Program-made: the position numbers and the translations under genes | Shown: piece by piece, positions 43,891 to 48,193 of the stretch | How the letters are laid out: each line of letters begins with the position of its first letter | Numbering within the stretch: position 1 is the first letter of the stretch | The notes under the pieces: model-generated | What the model was told of the DNA's origin: nothing | Databases searched by the model: none | Seen by the model: only the letters and a program-made list of their open reading frames with translations | Assembly: GCA_965653225.1 (NCBI GenBank) | Contig: CBFGZI010000011.1 | Span: 1-48,193 of the forward strand | DNA length: 48,193 bases | Direction: 5' to 3' | Origin: JALZDI01 sp965653225 | GTDB taxonomy: Bacteria > Actinomycetota > Actinomycetes > Propionibacteriales > Nocardioidaceae

Positions 43891-44907
43891 GTGCGAGCAG
43901 CAGTCATCGAGGCACACGGCGCGGCGCCCGCGCTTCGTGACCGGGCCACGCCCACCGGCGACAACGCACACGCCCTGGTGAACACGACCGCCGCCCCCAT
44001 CACGCCGCTGGACGTCCTGTGCGCCAGTGGCACGTCGTACTTCGGGCCACCCCCACTCCCGTACGTCCCCGGTGTACAGGGCATCGGCGTCGTCGAGCAC
44101 GCCGACGGCCACCGCAGCGGCCGGCCCAGCAGCCAGCCCAGCGGCACGCGGGTGTGGTTCCCGACGACGGCCGGAATGCGGCCGGGTGACGGCAGCATGG
44201 CCCAGCAGGTGCTGGTTCCCGAGTCCGAGCTGGTGGCCCTCCCCGGCGGTGTCGAGGACACGCTGGTCGCCGCCCTGGGCCTGTCCGCCATCGCGGCCTG
44301 GATGGCGCTGACGTGGAAGGCCGCGCTGCAGCCCGACGAGAAGGTCCTGGTCCTGGGCGGCGGCAGCGTGGTCGGCCAGGTCGCGATCCAGGCCGCCCGC
44401 CTGTCCGGCGCCGGTCGGGTCGTGGCCGCCTCCCGGTCCCGACGCGCGCAGGACCGCGGCGGCTCGTGCGGCGACGACGCCGTCGTTCCTCTGCACGATG
44501 ACGACGAGCCGGATGACCTGGCGGCACGGCTTGCCGACGCCTGCGATGGAGACGTCGACGTGGTGATCGACCCGCTGTGTGGAGTTCCCGCGTCCGCCGC
44601 GCTGCGGCTGTTGGGTCCCGGTGCGAGGTTCGTCAACCTCGGTGGCTCGGCCGGCGACACCGCGACGTTCACGTCCGCGACCATCCGGAGCCGCTCGGCG
44701 CAGGTGCTCGGCTACACCAACAACGAGATCGACACCGGGCAGAAGGGCGCGGCGCTACTGGCCGTGCTCGAGCATGCCGCCGCGGGTCGCCTCACGGTCG
44801 ACCACGAGGTCGTGTCCCTCGATGAGCTTCCCGAGGCGTGGCAACGTCAGGCCGACGGACGTGCAGAACGACGCATTGTCGTCGACCTGACCTCATCGGC
44901 TAGCTAG
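43891..44907 (+). CDS. Medium-chain dehydrogenase/reductase (quinone-oxidoreductase-like)
   Basis: The 338-residue protein is an MDR enzyme: MRAAVIEAHG at the start, ITPLDVLCASGTSYFGPPPL, PYVPGVQGIGVVEHADG, and the NAD(P) site VLVLGGGSVVGQVAIQAARL (about residues 151-170). DVDVVIDPLCGVPASAALRL and GARFVNLGGSAGDTATF follow. The catalytic and structural zinc cysteine patterns of alcohol dehydrogenases are absent, so a zinc-free quinone- or enone-reductase activity is more likely. It is the last gene of the ring-cleavage operon, 11 bases behind the LigA-like gene, and could reduce or oxidise an intermediate. Its stop overlaps the stop of the convergent cysteine dioxygenase. Confidence 0.88.
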   Translation: MRAAVIEAHGAAPALRDRATPTGDNAHALVNTTAAPITPLDVLCASGTSYFGPPPLPYVPGVQGIGVVEHADGHRSGRPSSQPSGTRVWFPTTAGMRPGDGSMAQQVLVPESELVALPGGVEDTLVAALGLSAIAAWMALTWKAALQPDEKVLVLGGGSVVGQVAIQAARLSGAGRVVAASRSRRAQDRGGSCGDDAVVPLHDDDEPDDLAARLADACDGDVDVVIDPLCGVPASAALRLLGPGARFVNLGGSAGDTATFTSATIRSRSAQVLGYTNNEIDTGQKGAALLAVLEHAAAGRLTVDHEVVSLDELPEAWQRQADGRAERRIVVDLTSSAS

Positions 44908-45493
44908 TCGGTGACGGTGAGCGCCGCCAGGACACCTGGGTGGCCATCACCGCTTCCTCGCGCGGCACGACAGGGTGGTCGAACACCTTGTTGATGCTCG
45001 AACCCAGGGCGGCGATGTCCGCTCCGTAGATGTGCATCGAGATGGTGATCCCGTCGATGCCGGCATTGGCGACCTGGTGGATGTTCTCCTCCGGAGGGAC
45101 CAGTGAGCAGACGGAGCCGGGTTGGTAGGTGTGCTTCCCCCATTGCACGAGGAACCGGCTGCCGGCGTCTTCGCGCAGGTGGTAGCGAGTCTCCGTCTCC
45201 TGTCCCTGAAGGACGCCCACCACACACCAGCAACGGTGGTCGTGGATGGGAGTGACCTGGCCCGGCTTCCAGACAAGGGCGACGATGGAGTACTTCCCCT
45301 CCGGGTGTACGTGCACGACGTGCTGCCGATAGCAGTCATCGGCGGGCTGCCGGTACCGGTCCTCGAGGAACTCCGGATGCCGAACCAGCTCGGCCAGATA
45401 AGCCTCCGCCTGTGTCGCGTTCTTGTGCGGGTCGCCACTGGCTGCGACGGCGTTGTCCATCTGGTGGACGAAGCTTGTCAGATGTCGGTCCAC
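44900..45493 (-). CDS. Cysteine dioxygenase (cupin)
   Basis: The 197-residue protein has both cupin motifs of type I cysteine dioxygenase: PGQVTPIHDHRCWCVVGVLQ with His84 and His86, then ENIHQVANAG with His139, the third iron ligand. It oxidises cysteine, or a related thiol acid, to the sulfinate. Bacterial enzymes of this fold also include 3-mercaptopropionate dioxygenases, so thiol specificity is uncertain. The GTG at 45493 has GAGGAG five bases ahead; an in-frame GTG at 45517 overlaps the likely -10 (TAGTGT, 45514-45519) and is rejected. The last eight bases (CTAGCTAG) supply the stop for this gene and for the convergent MDR gene. Confidence 0.9.
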   Translation of the reverse strand: MDRHLTSFVHQMDNAVAASGDPHKNATQAEAYLAELVRHPEFLEDRYRQPADDCYRQHVVHVHPEGKYSIVALVWKPGQVTPIHDHRCWCVVGVLQGQETETRYHLREDAGSRFLVQWGKHTYQPGSVCSLVPPEENIHQVANAGIDGITISMHIYGADIAALGSSINKVFDHPVVPREEAVMATQVSWRRSPSPTS

Positions 45494-45551
45494 GACGTCT
45501 CCTCTCGCCACCCACACTAGGCCGCAGTGCCGGTGGGCGCGCCACCAAGGG

Positions 45552-45582
45552 CCTTCCCTCGGCGAATGGACCCTTCCCTCGG
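45552..45582. repeat. Direct repeat CCTTCCCTCGG with 20-bp period upstream of the dioxygenase gene
   Basis: CCTTCCCTCGG occurs at 45552-45562 and 45572-45582, exactly two helical turns apart. A third, imperfect copy is inverted at about 45591-45600 (CCGAGGAAAG). The array lies 60-100 bases upstream of the cysteine dioxygenase start and may be a regulator binding region. The rest of 45583-45730 shows no gene. Confidence 0.5.
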
Positions 45583-45730
45583 TTCATACGCCGAGGAAAG
45601 TATCCATCAGACCCGGTTACATGGCTTGTGGTGCGGCCCGAGCGCCACCACCGGCGAGGCCCCACCGGGTGAGCTGAGTCCGGCGCACCCGGCGGTTCGT
45701 CGCGCTAGCCGCGTCTCGCCCGAGTAGGTC

Positions 45731-45874
45731 TCAGCCGGCGGCCGTGGACTGCTCGTTGTCGTGCTGCGTCCCGCACTGGCACACGTGCGGTCCGTGGTGT
45801 CCTCGGCCGAGTCCGCAGGCGTGGTCGTGCATGCCCTCCCACGATATGCCGCACGGGGTCTGGGTGATCGACAT
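45731..45874 (-). CDS. Very small Cys/His-rich protein (47 residues), leaderless
   Basis: The product begins MSITQTPCGISWEGMHDHAC and ends HVCQCGTQHDNEQSTAAG. It contains four cysteines (8, 20, 32, 34) and six histidines, spaced like a metal-binding knuckle: CG...HDHAC...HHGPHVCQCG. This composition would fit zinc or another metal; no family is recognised with certainty. Third codon positions are strongly GC-biased, and TACCCT (45881-45886) lies exactly six bases ahead of the ATG, a leaderless promoter arrangement seen repeatedly in this window. It stands alone between the cysteine dioxygenase and the M1 peptidase. Confidence 0.7.
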   Translation of the reverse strand: MSITQTPCGISWEGMHDHACGLGRGHHGPHVCQCGTQHDNEQSTAAG

Positions 45875-46045
45875 CGGGCCAGGGTACGCGCCCGCCGTCC
45901 GCGTAGGCACCCAGAGCGCGCGAACATCGGCTTACATGTCCCGGCGGCTCTCGCGTTCGCGCCAGAAGCGGAAACTCCGGATCAGGAGTAGTGTGCCGAT
46001 GCTCGTGTCGCTCGGGGACGCTCGCACCGCAAGGAGTTCGTCGCC

Positions 46046-47479
46046 ATGCCCGTTTCCCACACCACCCGTGCGCTGGCTGCCGGCGCCGTGTTCGCCTCAC
46101 TCGCCGCCGTGCCCGCGACCGCCGCCGTCGGTGCGCCCAGCCCGGGCGGTGAGGGTGCACCTGGGATCGGCGACCCGTACTTCCCGTTGGAGGGCAACGG
46201 CGGTTACGACGTCCGGCACTACGACTTGAGCTTCTCCTACAACCCCGATACCGACCGCCTCGACGGCGTCAACGACATCACCGCGCGAGCGACTCAGGCC
46301 CTCTCCCGCTTCGACCTCGACCTGCAGCAGCTCGACGTCAGCGCGGTCACGGTCAACGACGAGCCCGCTACCTTCAGCCGCGACGGCCAGGAGCTGCAGA
46401 TCACGCCGGCCGCGCGCATCCCCGACAACGGCGTCTTCGACGTGGCGGTCACGTACGGCGGAGTGCCGCAGACGATCGTCGGCTCACCGATCGTGTTCGG
46501 GTCGCCGTACGGCTTCCTACACACGCCGGACGGCGCGTTCATGGGCGACGAGCCCAACGTGACCTCGACGTGGGTCCCGCTCAACGACCACCCGAGCGAC
46601 AAGGCGACGTGGACGTTCCGGGTGACCGTGCCCGCAGGGTTGGGTGTCGTCGCCAACGGCCGTCTGGTGTCGCAGAGCACCCAGGGCGACCAGTCGACGT
46701 TCGTGTGGAACGAGCCGTTCCCGATGTCCAACTACCTGGCCACGGCCGACATCGGCCACTGGGTGATGAAGACCGGCACGACTCCCGGCGGTATCCCCGA
46801 GACGGTGGCCGTCGACCCGCAGATCATCGCCGACAACCCGAACGCCGTCGACTACTACTTCGACACCACCGCCGAGGCGACCGACCTCTGGAACGACACC
46901 TTCGGGCCGTACCCGTTCGACTCGACCGGCGCGATCGTCGACGACGCGCGCTTCGACGGCCAGCCGCTCGGGTTCTCGCTGGAGACCCAGACCCGTCCGC
47001 TCTACTCGGGGTTCCGCAGCCAGTCGACGATCGCCCATGAGCTGGCGCACCAGTGGTTCGGCGACAGCGTCTCGGTCAAGACCTGGGACAACGTCTGGCT
47101 CAACGAGGGGTTCGCCTCGTTCGCCCAGTACCTGTGGGACGCGCACAACGGGACGCGCACGGCGCACGAGTCGTTCCTGCTCGACTACAGCCGCAAGAAG
47201 AACGACCCGTTCTGGGACGTCGTGGTCGCCGACCCGCAGCGCGACACGATGTTCAACCGCGCCGTCTACCGTCGCGGAGCGATGACGCTGCAGGCCCTGC
47301 GGGAGAAGATCGGCGACGACCCGTTCTTCCAGATCCTGCGCACGTGGGTCGCACAGCACAGCTACGACACGGGAACCACCAAGCAGTTCATCGCCCTGTC
47401 GGAGCAGATCTCCGGACAGAACCTCGACTCGTTCTTCCAGACCTGGCTGTACACGCCGGGCAAGCCGACCAGTTGGTAA
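46046..47479 (+). CDS. Secreted M1-family zinc metallopeptidase
   Basis: The 477-residue protein has a signal peptide (TRALAAGAVFASLAAVPATA, cleavage near residue 26). An N-terminal beta domain follows (HYDLSFSYNPDTDRLDGVND). The catalytic domain has HELAHQWFGD and the downstream Glu in NVWLNEGFASF (HExxH-x18-E). The substrate loop reads PLGFSLETQTRPLYSG in place of the GAMEN motif, as in other exported actinobacterial M1 enzymes. The helical ERAP1-like C-terminal domain is missing or very short. It probably trims peptides outside the cell. AGGAG about ten bases upstream supports the ATG at 46046; TAGTGT at 45989-45994 is a possible -10. Confidence 0.92.
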   Translation: MPVSHTTRALAAGAVFASLAAVPATAAVGAPSPGGEGAPGIGDPYFPLEGNGGYDVRHYDLSFSYNPDTDRLDGVNDITARATQALSRFDLDLQQLDVSAVTVNDEPATFSRDGQELQITPAARIPDNGVFDVAVTYGGVPQTIVGSPIVFGSPYGFLHTPDGAFMGDEPNVTSTWVPLNDHPSDKATWTFRVTVPAGLGVVANGRLVSQSTQGDQSTFVWNEPFPMSNYLATADIGHWVMKTGTTPGGIPETVAVDPQIIADNPNAVDYYFDTTAEATDLWNDTFGPYPFDSTGAIVDDARFDGQPLGFSLETQTRPLYSGFRSQSTIAHELAHQWFGDSVSVKTWDNVWLNEGFASFAQYLWDAHNGTRTAHESFLLDYSRKKNDPFWDVVVADPQRDTMFNRAVYRRGAMTLQALREKIGDDPFFQILRTWVAQHSYDTGTTKQFIALSEQISGQNLDSFFQTWLYTPGKPTSW

Positions 47480-47500
47480 CCGGAGAGAGACGGGGTCCGC

Positions 47501-48193
47501 TCACCAGACTCGGGCCGCTACCTCGTTCCACAGGTCGACGTAGGCGCGGGCGGCGTTGCTGCGCGGTGCCCACTGCACCAGGGGCGCCCGACGTACGCCC
47601 ATCTGCTCGACGGCCGACGCGGCCGGGATCACCGTCTTCGCCACGTCGGCGCGGGTGCTGGGGAAGCTGTCCAGCAGCTCTCGGTGCAGGCGCCGTCTCC
47701 TGTCGACCATCGAGAGGAACGCCAGCACGGGAGGCGTCTTGCCCTTGGTGTTCGCGGCGAAGCTGTCGAGCTGGTCGAGTGTGCGCAGCGACAGCGGGGA
47801 CGGGAGCACCGGGGCGAGCAGGAGGTCAGCGGCCCGCACGATGTTCTCCGAGACCAGCGAAACGCTGGGCGCGCAGTCCATCAGGACCAGGTCGTACTCC
47901 TGCCGCATTCCGTCCAGCAGCTGGCTCAGGCGCCGGGTGGGCTTCTTCTGCGCGTCGAGCCACAGGTCGAGACGTCGGTAGGAGAAGTCGGCCGGCAGGA
48001 CGTCGAGGTTGTCGAAGTCGCTGGCCTTCACCGCGTCGGTGAGCTCGCGGCGCCCGCGCACCAGTGCCTTGCCCCCGCCCTTGACCTTGGGGCGCACACG
48101 GAACAGGTAGGTCGCCCCGCCCTGCGGGTCGAGGTCCCACAGGAGCACGCGCCGGAAGTCCTGCGCGGCGAGCCAGGCGAGGTTGGCGGCCGC
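47501..48193 (-). CDS. ParA-family ATPase (N-terminus beyond the window)
   Basis: The frame is open to the last base, so the gene is cut by the window edge; 230 residues are visible. It starts inside the first helix (AAANLAWLAAQDFRRVLLWD), and the Walker A motif must lie just outside. DLDPQGGATYLF is the A' region and LVLMDCAPSVSLVSENIV the Walker B region of ParA/MinD ATPases. A basic insert of about 20 residues (KVKGGGKALVRGRRELTDAV) follows A'. The ending PRSNAARAYVDLWNEVA is ParA-like. It may be chromosomal ParA or an orphan copy; no ParB gene is visible downstream. Confidence 0.88.
   Translation of the reverse strand, partial: AAANLAWLAAQDFRRVLLWDLDPQGGATYLFRVRPKVKGGGKALVRGRRELTDAVKASDFDNLDVLPADFSYRRLDLWLDAQKKPTRRLSQLLDGMRQEYDLVLMDCAPSVSLVSENIVRAADLLLAPVLPSPLSLRTLDQLDSFAANTKGKTPPVLAFLSMVDRRRRLHRELLDSFPSTRADVAKTVIPAASAVEQMGVRRAPLVQWAPRSNAARAYVDLWNEVAARVW

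Noticed and set aside
45624..45680. Plus-strand 18-codon frame starting MACGAARAPPP
   Set aside because: It is too short and Pro/Arg-rich, with no ribosome site or leaderless promoter.

Overview
The window is high-GC actinobacterial chromosome: codon third positions are overwhelmingly G or C, GTG and TTG starts are common, and many genes look leaderless (a TANNNT-like -10 hexamer six or seven bases before the start codon). Several gene sets are typical of Actinomycetota: furA-katG, a MhuD-type heme monooxygenase, a DUF3349/small membrane protein/PitA block that matches Mycobacterium Rv0543c-Rv0545c in order, a WS/DGAT enzyme and a NYN-LOTUS protein with a Lys/Ala tail. A member of the Nocardioidaceae or a relative is my best guess, but the sequence alone does not settle the family. 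I see no tRNA, rRNA, CRISPR array, insertion sequence or phage gene.

Layout. 1-5.1 kb: the end of an upstream gene with a Pro/Ala-coding extension behind its stop, a strong hairpin, then housekeeping and hypothetical genes (basic protein, ICMT-like methyltransferase, secreted protein, alpha/beta hydrolase, HAD hydrolase, Mop-type molybdate protein). 5.1-11.7 kb: a WS/DGAT enzyme, an AhpD-like protein behind a 16-bp palindrome, a DUF899/ECF sigma/YCII group, two coupled small membrane proteins, a secreted Ig-like protein, GlcG/HbpS, and a truncated YCII gene. 12-14.8 kb: furA-katG with a Fur-box promoter and a terminator. 14.9-23.3 kb: single-gene units (phosphodiesterase, VOC protein, cupin, methyltransferase, MhuD-like enzyme, secreted GH25 lysozyme, SnoaL-like protein, SMP-30 lactonase) and a divergent NCS1 permease/cyclase pair. 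23.2-25.5 kb: the phosphate transporter block. 25.6-31.8 kb: a DHA2 efflux pump divergent from a regulator with two MarR domains, then a 1170-residue single-chain ABC exporter with one degenerate ATP site. 31.9-37.8 kb: SDR protein, GAF-GAF-SpoIIE phosphatase, NYN-LOTUS protein, YczE-like membrane protein, MmcQ/YjbR protein and a MetE-like methyltransferase.

The most distinctive region is 38.0-44.9 kb. An amidohydrolase and an IclR regulator are divergent. Downstream of the regulator lies a tight set of five genes: class III CoA-transferase, citrate-synthase-like citryl-CoA lyase homologue, LigB-type extradiol dioxygenase, LigA-like small subunit and a medium-chain reductase. A 15-base palindromic element occurs with one mismatch in front of both the amidohydrolase and the CoA-transferase gene, at the same distance behind a TTGACA-type promoter, so the two transcripts probably form one regulon. 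The set suggests ring meta-cleavage followed by a CoA-thioester-dependent carbon-carbon cleavage instead of the usual aldolase step; the substrate is unknown.

The window ends with a convergent cysteine dioxygenase, a very small leaderless Cys/His-rich protein gene (45731-45874), a secreted M1 metallopeptidase and the C-terminal part of a ParA-type ATPase.
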